A stretch of 64,000 bases of DNA from Lampris incognitus (taxonomy: Eukaryota > Chordata > Actinopteri > Lampriformes > Lampridae). A program made the translations under genes and the position numbers. The notes beneath the pieces are model-generated. The model was not told the DNA's origin and did no database searches. It saw nothing but the letters and a program-made list of their open reading frames with translations. The stretch lies in NCBI RefSeq assembly GCF_029633865.1, contig NC_079223.1, forward strand, positions 39,148,706 through 39,212,705. The letters are read 5' to 3'. This document shows, in pieces, positions 12,615 through 24,600 of the stretch. Numbering within the stretch: position 1 is the first letter of the stretch; each line of letters begins with the position of its first letter.

Positions 12615-15600
12615 ATGAATTTGATAAGATGGGATCTATCTAAGACAGTATATACTACAACATCAATAGTTAAGAAAAAAGAGAAAGAAAGAAAGAAAGA
12701 CACTTTATTTTGTTATTGTACAGGTTACAGTAAAATTTGTTTTCTGCATTTAACCCATCCTACTGGTATCGTAGCAGTGTCTGGTTAAGCCATGTTCTCT
12801 TACTCGGTGGTGGCAAAGGTGCTGACACAACAGCAAATCAAAATCAAATCAATTTTATTTGTATAGCCCAATATCACAAATTACAAATTTGCCTCAGTGG
12901 GCTTAACAGCAACACAACATCCTGTCCTTAGACCCTCTCATCGGATAAGGAACAACTCCCTAAAAAACCCCTTTAACAGGGAGAAAAAATAGGAACAAAC
13001 CTCAGGGAGAGCAACAGAGGAGGGATTTCTCTCCCAAGACGGACAGCGTGCAATGGATGTTGTGTTCATGCAATTTACATAATACAACATTGAAAGAGGA
13101 TAACAGAATTATAATCGACATAAAATTTATGAAGTGAAAATTTATGAACAGCATGATGACTGTCTCATTTAAAATGGATCTCTTGGATATGGAGTGGGAA
13201 AACACCAACGCAGTTACTCGTGTCACCATGGGTGTCAATAAGTTCACAAAAAGACTCTTCAGGATTCTGGCATTAAATTTACTCAAATAATGGATCAGAA
13301 TTAAGAATTAATATCTTCATTCAACAATTGTCAATGTTCTGGTTCATTACAGGTGGTTTTGTGAGGGCAAAGAGTTGGAAGACAGCCCTGACATTCAGAT
13401 TATCACCGACGGTGAGCTTCACTCTCTCATCATCACAGAGGCATTTGAGGAAGACACAGGGCGTTACTCCTGCTTTGCATCCAATTTCTATGGTACAGAC
13501 TCAACATCTGCAGAGATCTACATAGAAGGTGAATTTTACACTTTGAACTTTGAAGTATTTTTTTACAGGTCTGTGTGAAACATTTGATGTTGTTGGACTT
13601 TATAAACCCAGCTGTTCTGTCTTGTAGGTGCCTCCTCCACAGACTCTGAGGGGGAACAACACTTTGACCATGTAGCCCAGTGAGTTCCTGACATGCCGGA
13701 ATTGTCAACATATCAAAAACAGATTGTATTGCCTCATGAGACATATATGGTTTTAGAATGAACCCTTTATCTTTCTTTGATTTTCAAAGGCTTCAGAGGA
13801 ATCCAACAAAGCCAGACTCATCTTTATGTCCAGTGGCTAGCCCGGTGGACACAGTGTCGTCCTTATTAGTCGACAATACCATTTCACCCTCTGCGATAGC
13901 AGCCGCTGAAGAAACACCCAAGGAGTTGTCCTCTCAACCAGCTAACCAAGAGGCCTCTGTGCCCTCTCCACCTGCCCAGATATCAACCCCCTTGCCTTCA
14001 GCCCCAGATCTCTCGAAGGCACTGGACATTTCTCCTCCACTGAATCGTACCCAGGAAGAGCCAGCAACCTTACCTATTCATGTGTTTCCCATTCCATCAC
14101 CAGAAGATACAGGGCTTACAGAAGCCCAGGAGGTGTCAACACCTGTCGCAATCACGTCCATCCAAACAGCAACGTCAGTGCCGTTCAACCCTGTGGTCTC
14201 CCCTGCACCTACGCCTGTCCTGACTCAAACACAAATAGCCCCATCAGAGGTAGCACAGCAGATAATATCAGTTCAAAGTTCCATTAGATTTTTAAATAGA
14301 GTTTGTATTGTAATATTACAGTTTTGATCATTACATTTACATTGTGATTTCCTCAGACTCAAAACTCCAATCATAGCCATCTCCAAGGATTCGATGGGCG
14401 ACCTTTAATGGCTGCCCCTGTATTCACAAAGGTACACCACCTATTGTATATGTTATAATAAGTGATAAATTTGTAAAAGCCATTTTGATTTTAAGTATCT
14501 GCTGATGCATAAAATGATTTGCTGATTTAATGTGCATCCCGTTTGTCCGGTCAGAGCCTGCAGGACGTCCTAGCATTGGAAGGCCAGCTGGTGGTGCTAG
14601 AGTGTCGTGTGAAGGGGGTGCCATCACCTAAAGTGGACTGGTACAGGGAGGGAACAATCATAGACGACTCTCCAGACTTCAGGATCCTACAGAAAAGTAG
14701 GCTGAACTGTAGTGTAATGTATCAGAATGGACATGAAGTTAACTGAAATGTCACAATGTAAATGAAAATACATAGGTGTGGTCAGGGGCGAGTTGGGTGG
14801 GCTGTTTGACCTTCCCCAAAATACAAAAGGGCCAAAAGTGTGCATGCAATGAAACCAAACAGCCGTTTCATTAGGAATAATTTAAGTTCATAGTCATTAT
14901 CATATGACGTTTTATGTAGCCATAGTAGGTCAAAGGCTTGTTTGTATAAGGCATCCTGTGCATATAGATAATAATAATAATGATAAATAATAAATTATAA
15001 TAAAATATAAAAAGGGATAGTAATAAAAAATGTATATAATTAAAAAGGTCCTATTTAGTAGGCTGAATTAGGCACACATGGAAAGTACAAGGTGGCATTA
15101 TGAAGACAGTGAAGAGAGAAAATATTTGAAATATAATTAATGCTTTTGATTGAATGTTAGAGTAACAACTGGAATAAGAATGGGCTATGTTGTGTGGATC
15201 TGCTTTTATTTTACAAGTTAAAAAAACATTCTATATTGGTATTGGTAGACTGTATTTCTATTCTATCAAAGATTTACTATACTCGTTAAAAGCCGAGTGA
15301 TCTTTTATCCGTGTTCCAGCCACATGCTCTGTTGTGTCAAAAGTAATTCTTATTCTATCTTTATTTCCAGAGCCTAGATCCCCTGCCGAATCAGGTATGT
15401 AGTGGATTACTTCTGAAAATCTGTCAAAACTAAAGTGTTGACTCTACCAAAGCAGCTCTGATCCTGTATATGAATCTGCACTGTGTACATATTACAATCC
15501 TGAAATGTTTATAGTCCCTGGCTAAGGCTTTTACTCTTCTGCTGAACTCAACCAGGGCTGCTTTTCCCTGACTCTGGACCATATAAGGTTGTCTCTCAAA

Positions 15601-18600
15601 CGAGGTTAAACTACCATAGCCACAGATAATTTGAAACTGTCTTACCCTCAGATAGATGCCTCAATGATTGGAAGCAAATTCACTGCTGCAGCCTTCAGCC
15701 TTTGAGCTGAATAAGTCTATTACCCTCCTCTATCTTAAGTCTTGTAAGATGACTGATACTAATATACTAATACTAATGACTGATTCACTGCTGCTTTATC
15801 AAACCAACTGTTACTTTTTAATTCATTAATTTCAGAGGAAATATGCACTTTGGTCATTGCTGAAGTCTTCTCTGAAGATTCGGGACTGTTTACTTGTACA
15901 GCAAGCAATAAGTATGGAACCGTGTCCAGTATTGCTGCCCTGAAAGTCAAAGGTAACATTTCTGTCAAAAAATTACAAAGACATGTAAAGAGTATTACAT
16001 TCATAATGACTGTATATTACATTTATATTTCATGTCCATCTCTCTGACTCTCATCAGGCAACAGCAGCAACCTTGTGAAGACACTAAGCAGCTTAAAGGT
16101 GGAGTACAGCCAAGAACCTTCCCCATTGGATCTGCCTGCCCCCACCGTGAAGCCTCAGCCAGAGGTTACTACGACCAACAGCACCAAGCCCTGCTCAAGT
16201 GCTATTCGTTTAGACCCACTCAGCTCTAGCACCTTACATCTGGACCCTCTGAGTACCAGCACTCTGCGTCTGGACCCCCACAGCTCCACTATGCTGCGTC
16301 CAGACCCGCTCAGCACCAGCCTACCTAGCGTAGATCCCTTAAGTCTAAGCAACAGCCTCCTTGTAGGTTCCCGTAGCACCAGCACGCCACGCCTGGACCC
16401 AATTTACCTGACCATGCACCACCAGGACCGGCCCGGATCCAATGGAGCACGCCCAGAATTGCTTAGCGGTGGAGAGGTGCCCTCATATTTAAAACCCATC
16501 TCTGGTTTTTCTGTAGGGAGAGAGAGAGAGCAGCAAGTGTCCAGGTCTTTGCCGACATTGCCCGAGTTTGCCATTCCTGGAAATGCCAAGGTTAACGAGA
16601 CCCCAAATAAGCAGAGTGTGGTTCATACTGTAGTGCCCCTCCCCGATCCACCAGCAAACTCCTGCCTGAAGACAGGTGTTTGGGCAAACCACAAAGACCC
16701 TCGTTCCAGCTCTAGGGTGGGCCTCCGTGTGCACTTCAAACTGCCTGAGGATGAGGAGGATGAACAGAGTGACACATCCGGTCAGTCTGATGAAGACAAC
16801 ACTCAGGCATTTGCTAATAAAGAACCACCACCAGTACTGGCCAAGCCTAAACTGTGAGTATAAAAAGTATAGTGAAATTCATGTGCAAATCAAGTATTTG
16901 TAAGTGCTCTAAATAGAGACAGTATTTCTGCAGCTATCACCCCGGTCTCAAACTAACACAGCACTAATACACTGAATGGTCCGTAATCAAAATAAATAAA
17001 TACATAAAACCTTAGTATCCCGAGACACAAGACTGTGTCTTACTGCACACAAGTTACCCATCTTTCTTTCCTATTTGCGCTGCATCAGTTTGAATATTAT
17101 GGGCTATAGTCACAGCAGAGTGGGTGGGGATTCCCTCTTCCTAAGACTCCCCTCGCAGCAGTAATCACTGTTGCATTTCATTTCTGGATGCATGTGGACT
17201 AAAACATGTGGACTTTTCAGCTTTCCAAAACAAAGGATGGCGTTTTCTATTTGTAAGTGTACTTCTTTGCTTTTCTTATTGATCTTTGCGCATATTTAAG
17301 ATGTAAGTCGAAAAAAAACCATTTGTTGCTTTACTGAAACATTGTTTACGTGACATCTGAATATATATAATACAAAGACAGAAATGATGGGTCATCCTCA
17401 ACCATTTGACAATTTAATTTGCAAGAAACAACTGACCAGTATAAAGAACTGTCAGAACTGTATTGGTGAAAAGTGTGCTGAGTTTTAACAGTCTTTGGTT
17501 GCTATCTGTTTTGTTAGCCCATAAAAGGGAAGATTATTCTTCGCTGGGACTCGAGCTCATTTATTTATGGCCTGTGTGCACACTCTGCACATAAATCATA
17601 GCATGTAGCTCCTGTAATTTATGCAAGGAGAGATGAGGCACACTTGCAGCTATGTCACGAACAATGTTAATGGTAGTTAATGGCAACAGTTCATGCCCGT
17701 TTTTTTGGTTTTTTTTCCTTCTCATCTTGTGTCAGGGACCCAGTCCAACTCCAGCTCCTCCACAATCAGGTCCTCATGGAGCAGCAACAGGAAAGTGATC
17801 CCCCCAACCAGCCTCAAACCCAGACCAAGACCGAGATCCAACCTCAACCCCAGACAGAGATCCAGAGCCCCCCTAAGGCAGAGGTCTGGTCACCCAGACT
17901 GCCACACGAACCCCCACCACAACCTTTCCAGCTCTACCCTAACATCACAATTCCCCAGCAGCCTCCCCAACTGGTGCACCCACTGACCACTGCTCCTCTT
18001 ACACCTTCACTGAGCTCTCCTGCACTACCCATAATTTCATCCTCCATAACTCATCTGAACACCAAACCTGCCTCCCCTTTGTGCACCCTTCCATCCGCAC
18101 CCCAGCTGAAAACAGCTTTGCTGGTGACCGGCCCTTCACCTGCACCGCAGCTGACCACAGCTGCCATATCTCCATTCAGCACACCACCAGCAACCCAGAT
18201 GAACACCATTCACGCATCCCACCTCAACCTCTCCCCTGTGGCTCTTTCTAGAGCTCTACCTTCAACCCAGTTTAGTTCTCCAATGGCACCTCAGTTCAGT
18301 ACACAACCCACAGCCTCTCTGAGTAAACCTCCTGCCATACAGCAGATTACATCCCCCACTGCTTTGCTGAGAACCACCCATGCCTCCCTGATAAACCTGG
18401 CCCCTTCGTCCCAGAGCTTTAACTATGCCAGGCCCAAGGAGTTCATAGCTGCCCAGACCTTCTCGCCAGTCAGGAGTCCTTCCCCGACAGAGTCTCCGGT
18501 GCCCATGCTCCAGGAGCTGGCTGCGGAGCTCAACTCCTCTGCAGCCAGCTCCCCAACAATCCCCCCATTTTCCCTGCAACCCAGGGTCTTCCCCACTCGG

Positions 18601-21600
18601 GAGCTAAAGTCTCCCACCAGCCCACCCACCCTTGTGATGTCCCCCACCCCGCCATCGGCTCCATACCATAACTCTGTGTTCGCCGTGCGTGCCCAGTCAC
18701 CTCCTCAGGCTTCCTCTCCCACCTCCAGCAGCTCCACTCCAAGCCCCATACAGAATCCAGTGGCTTTCCTCAGTTCTGTCCTGCCATCCTTACCTACGGT
18801 ACCACACACCAATGCTATGGGTCTTCCCAAGGGCGCTCCACCCGGGTAAGCCCCTACACTCAGGGTTGAGCAGAATACTTTGAAAAAGTATCTTTTGCCT
18901 GAATACTGAATCCACACTGTCCTACATTAATAAGTAACATATTCAGTTACAACATTCAAAGAGAAATTTATTCAGATTACATTCAGAATACATGTTTAAC
19001 GTTGCCTACCAACACGGGGATCTCTGGTTTGAATCCCCTTGTTAATTCTGGCTTGGTCAGGTGTCCCTACAGACGCAATTGGCTGTGTCTGCGGGTGGGA
19101 AGCCGGATGTGGGTATGTGTCCCGGTCGCTGCACTAGCGCCTCCTCTGGTCGGTTGGGGCACCTGTTCAGGGGGTAAGGGGAACTGGGGGGAATAGCGTG
19201 ATCCTCCCACGTGCTACGCCCCCCCTCCCCCCGGCGAAATTCCTTACTGTCAGGTAAAAAGAAGAGGCTGGATCAGCAGAGGGGGTGGAGCAGCGACCGG
19301 GATGGCTTGAAAGAGTGGGGTAATTGGCCAAGTAAAATTCAGAGTAAAAGGGGGAAAAAGCCACAAAAAAAAGAAAAAAGAATTCATCTTCAAGAGGCAT
19401 ATGTGAAAGTCATGCTGTACATATCTTTAATAATATTTATGTCATATTGTGGTATATTTCTTAGTGTTCCTAGTATGATTTGAAAACAGCTTATAGTTTT
19501 TTAAAAGATTGAATGATTACTAATTTGGAGTGGGATCTGCGCCAGTGCATATAAGTTTCACCACAGGAGGCTTTTCAGTTGACCTCACCATGCTATTGCT
19601 ATTATTATGTTGTGTGAACAAGGAATAGGCTATGACAGATAGGTGGAATTTTTTTGGTCTTTTTTGTGCGAGGATCTACACACCACCAAAACTTGTACAA
19701 ATTCTGCAAATGTGACTGGCAGTCTCTGATTGTGAAGTCTTACTTGTAAATGAGCCCAAAAACATGCCACAATGATGCAAGTAGAAAAGAAAAAAAAAGA
19801 GAAAACACAACTAGCAGTTGAGAATGAAAAAAATGACATGTCAAGTAATGAAAATGTAAACAATTCCCTATGCTATACCCACACCACACCACAGAGACTT
19901 AAGCCTTAAACCATTCCAAAGGGAGGGACACACAATTTGTCAACTTGCTTGTCTTCCCATAATGATGATCATCCTCGAATAAAATTCACAAGATAGCAGT
20001 CTTCATTCTGTCTATGAATTGATTCCAAATTGGTAGTCGCATCTCCTTTTGCTCACTGAAGCTACATTTAGAAGAACATAAAGTATCTTCAACCCTGCAA
20101 GGCTAAAACAAGAGGAGTACTCTATGATTATTTTTCTATCTATATCATTGTAACCGAGCTATTTTCTCGCCCGGTGCGGGATTCGAGATGGCGTGTACTG
20201 CACCACAAGGTGACATCACTAACCGCTCGACTAAAGGGTCAGACCCTCTAGTGGATCGGCCAGTGGGTCTTATTAGTAGCTTACATCATCAATTGTATGA
20301 GAATTGTATGAGTCTTAGTTGACTAGCATCCTTATCCTTACAGACAAATTGTCTCCGTTAGTGTCTTTTTTCTTCCCTAACCTCTCCTCTTCAGTCCTCT
20401 CCACCTCTATTATCCTCTCCAGGTCTCTCATCTCCACTCAGGAGACCTGGTAACACAAATATATTAACACTTTATCTGATTATAATTATATCTGTATCTT
20501 TCATAGACACACTCACTCCTGTCAGACATACCGCAAGACACCCATACACCTCTCTCAATTTCTAGCTGCTTTTGTTTGGCTTCAAATATATACTAAAGAT
20601 GTATACTAAATGTATACTAAAGATAAATGTATACTAATGATGACAGCTGCTTTGAAAACAGATTACTTCCTGAATTTTGGGGTAGCTGGCTAATTCTAGC
20701 TTTAGCCCCTGATTAGCTAGCCATAAACCTGCTAGCCTGTCCCTAAAGTATGAAAGTATAAGGTTTGGGGGTAGAAGGAAAAAATCGGGTTTGGGTTGGC
20801 AAAGGTTGCCTGAACATAATTTGCCAGTGGGATAAGCTTTGTGAAATCCATCTTCTACTGCCTGTGTGAAACACTGTTTGAGGTCATTTGTAATACAAAA
20901 TCTCACCTCTGTGGGGCTTCCGGGTGGCGTGGCGGGCAATTCCGTTGCCTACCAACACGGGGCTCGGTGGTTCAAATCTCTGTGTTACCTCCGGAATTGG
21001 TCGGGCGTCCCTACAGACACAATTGGCCGTGTCTGTGGGTGGGGAACCGGATGTGGGTATGTGTCCTGGCCGCTGCACTAGCGCCTCCTCTAGTCGGTCG
21101 GGGCGCCTGTTCAGAGGGGTGGGGGAACTGGGGGGGAATAGCGTGATACTCCCACGTGCTATGTCCCCCTGGCGAAACTTCTCACCGTCAGGTGAAAAGA
21201 AGCAGCTGGTGACTCCACATGTATCGGAGGAGGCATGTGATAGTCTGCAGCCCTCCCCGGATCGGCAGAGGGGGTGGAGCAGTGACTGGGACGGCTTGGA
21301 AGAGTGGGGTAATTGGCCAGATACAATTGGGGAGAAAAAGGTGGGCCTAATCCAAAAAACTAAAAAAAAATCTCACCTCTGTGTGGTTTGTCCAAGCCAA
21401 CTTCCGAATACATCTCTCGCTGATGTTCCTTATTCTTCTTTAGTGTGCGCTGGGAAAACATAAACCTGAGTTTACTTGCTCATCATCACCATGGATATTG
21501 CACTGGATGAAATAAAAACATTCCCTTTATAAACGATCAAAGGGAAATAATAAAAAGCTAATTTTCTGGGAAGAACCTGTTTAGTGTTCTTCCTACAGAT

Positions 21601-24600
21601 TTCAGAAAACGAGGCATGGAAGAAGAGTAGTAGCGTTCATATTGAGAGGTGTGTTCGAAAGTAGACTCGGACAAGGTGAGATTTTATACCTTATTACAAA
21701 TATTTTCAAGTAACACGTTTCCCTCGGGTATCAAAAGGGTTCAAGGTCTCCAAAAGTTTATCAGATTGGCAAATTATGGTTGAGAAACCTTGCTCAGATC
21801 AGGTCAAAAGTGTGGCAAAAGCGAGTTTTGCGTCGACTAAAGCCAAAGGGGTCTTGTTCCACCCATAACACCGACGCCGATTAGGAGGGAAGTACTCTAA
21901 AAGTTTTCTCCTCACATTTTACAAAGTAACTGTAATCCAAATTCTGGTGTTTCGAACCGTGACGTGAGCTAAGTATGGCTAAAAAATCTAATTTCTGTAT
22001 GCTGAATACATAACACTGTTACTTGTGTGCCATTACAGCCCAACCCCGATCATGGTCAACTGTCACAAGTTCTTTTCTTTCTTTCTTTTTGGACTGTTGG
22101 TTCTGATCTCCTCAAAGCATACTGAAGAAGTTACCCAGGAGCCGTTTATCGTTAAGTGAAGACATCCGTGAGAGCAAAGAAACTCTCATCCATGATATCG
22201 AGAAGAAGCTTCGTTTTAAGGATGATACAATCAGCTTTGAACATCAACAGGTACAAGGGATCCTACAACTCTGCACCTCTGATTGAGATCTCTTCTTCTC
22301 CAGCTCGGTAGATTTGAGACTAATGTCTGAGTATGCAACTAAATGAATGATTCAGTTGTCGCTGGGTGGTAAAATCAATGGCTGAGCTCAAGTTCTGATG
22401 TCCCAGTCTACTTTTTTAATGAGATGGACGAATGCATTGTTAAGTGGTAACAAGTGACTTTGCTGCATTCTTGCTTGACTTTGGTGTTGCGTCAAAATCG
22501 GCAACCATCGATATTTGTGACCATGGTTGTCCTGAATGCACGGAGACCCTCACCTGGGGGACACCACTAGATGATGTTGCTAAGGGATGACCATCCTCTC
22601 AGATCGTTACCCTAAACTTAACCACACCAAATTCATACCTAAACTTCACCACACCGACCCATACCTACACTTAACCACACTGACCCATACCTACATTCAA
22701 CCAGACGGTGGGAGGACTTGAACTTGCCGCCAAGCTCTTTTAGAGTGTTCCCCACCTACTGTAGCTCGATGATGGTCACAGATTTTGCAGATGGTCACAG
22801 ATGGTCAAAATGTTCGATGGTCACAGATTTTGGTTAACACCTATTTGATACTCGCTTCACTGTGAAATATCCTTCTGAGGATGTTAGCGGATCTTTCAAG
22901 TGAACTAAAGTTAGAGTGTAATGCAAGACTTGGACGCAAGAATGAGCATGGGTCGTCATTCCTTTCCCAGTCTTTGTTTTATCATATTCATTCAACAGTG
23001 TTCAGTGTGTGGGTCTCTGCAATAACACGCACATGAATCACACATTATCAATAATCTGGGATAATGTGTGTGGCTGCTTGTTTGTTTGGTCATCCATCAG
23101 TATTTATGTGTGTGTGGTCTATGTTGGTGTTCATCATTCATCCCTATCCTCTCATAGAAGCTGATTTATGAGGGGAAAACAGCGAGCAGACCCCTTGGAC
23201 CAAACATTGCTGCTACTGTCTTTAACTATGATGAGGTACAAGGACTTCCCTCCATCCCAAGCATTGCTTTGCTCAAGGCTGTATGGGTTATAATGTCTCA
23301 GACCCATATTAAGTAATTTGGGACATTCTTACTTATTACCATGAATAATTAATACCTCTAATAAAGCATCTAAGCTTTTGTTGACTAATATATCACATGC
23401 ATGAGTAATCTGAAAAACATCTTCCAAAGTTAACAATCATTCATTAAGTTATTCTCATGAAATACAACGACTAATGTCACATGGTGCTGTTGAATGAACT
23501 CCAGCTAATCTTCCAGAGTATTCCGTCAACTAATTTTACATTTCTCCACCCAACCTTGCCATCCCCTATTATCCTGGTTCTGATTCAGCGCTGAAGACTT
23601 TCTTAGCAAACCAATCTAGAGTTGTTCTCAGTCTCTAGATATTCAGGATAAGACATATCCCATCCAGTTTCATTTTGCTCTCTCCTTTTGCGTTAGTTTA
23701 GCACTGTGCCACTGTGTTTGTCTGTCAGCCGCCACTTCCTGAAGGGGGGCACACTTCTCCATCTCAGCATATGTTGAGTTTATCCTTTTGCAAAGATATG
23801 TCTTTTTAATTGGTTAGTAATTAACTGATATTCTACATCAGTGATATATTTAATGTCTTGGGTCAGGCTCCTGTTTAAATTCCCTTTCTGTTCTCTGTTT
23901 CACCCTCAGCCTCTGTTGTATTTGGTGTGATAGGATGAGCTGTATGTATTTGTAGCCATCGGGAGTGATACTGTCAGAGGAATACCAGTGCATGTTCATT
24001 ACCGTGGAATGATTTCAGGCCACCGTCTATTTCTTGGATCACAAGTCATAGATGGTTGCCTTGAAGGAATGTTGGTTTTGCTAAATTTTAACATGATTCA
24101 TTTTGTTTCTCAGTATGTTAAGCTTCCACATGCAGCATGTTATTTTTCTCCCCTCAGAATATTTGTACAACCTTACGTAGGCAGGAAGACAGATAATTTG
24201 CCTAGCAATGAGTTCATCTTGTCAATTACTGTGATGTAGTGGTCTGTCTTTTTTCAGGAGTACAAAGTCTCTAACTTTGAGCAGAGGCTAATGAGTGAGA
24301 TAGAATTCCGTTTGGAGCGAACGCCAGTGGAAGAGTCAGATGATGAGGTGCAACACGATGAAATCCCCACGGGGAAGTGCATTGCCCCCATATTTGACAA
24401 GAAACTGAAGAACTTCAGAGCCATGGAGGGCGTGCCTGTCACATTCTCCTGCAAAGTAGTGGGAATCCCTCTGCCAAAGGTGAGGGAGCGTGATCCAGTT
24501 TCTCTGTTGTGAACGTGTTGACTGGGTGATAGCTGTACATAATTTCCATCTGTGCATACTCATTTATTGAATTTCAAATTCAGTAGCTGTTTACTGCACA

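Larger units (their letters stand above)
4104..13352 (+). other. mypn intron 1 (9.2 kb), transposon-rich, no gene
   Basis: This is the largest intron of mypn. It holds a TG-rich microsatellite (4993-5049), a Tc1-like relic (about 6900-7690), SINE-A (7802-8238), a LINE-like 3' end (about 8270-8660), SINE-B (9205-9572), an antisense L2-like LINE (9783-12490) with a nested SINE, a TGAT microsatellite (12576-12616) and a second L2 3' fragment (12838-13110). No host exon was recognised in 4104-6900. Confidence 0.7.
18846..22117 (+). other. mypn intron 10 (3.3 kb): two SINEs, no gene
   Basis: Contains SINE-A copies at 19001-19360 and 20913-21345 and a tRNA-like fragment near 20163-20245 (minus). 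The rest is AT-rich with no recognisable coding exon. Confidence 0.6.

Noticed and set aside
17680-17735. Upstream ATG extending the large mypn exon leftwards
   Set aside because: The AG at 17734-17735 and the phase-2 junction with CT at 16853 (giving Leu) fit the family sequence; the extra residues before it do not.
21430-22117. Possible extra mypn exon before 22118
   Set aside because: The phase-2 end at 18845 joins 22118 directly and gives PPGILKK, matching the human order; no in-frame family sequence lies between.
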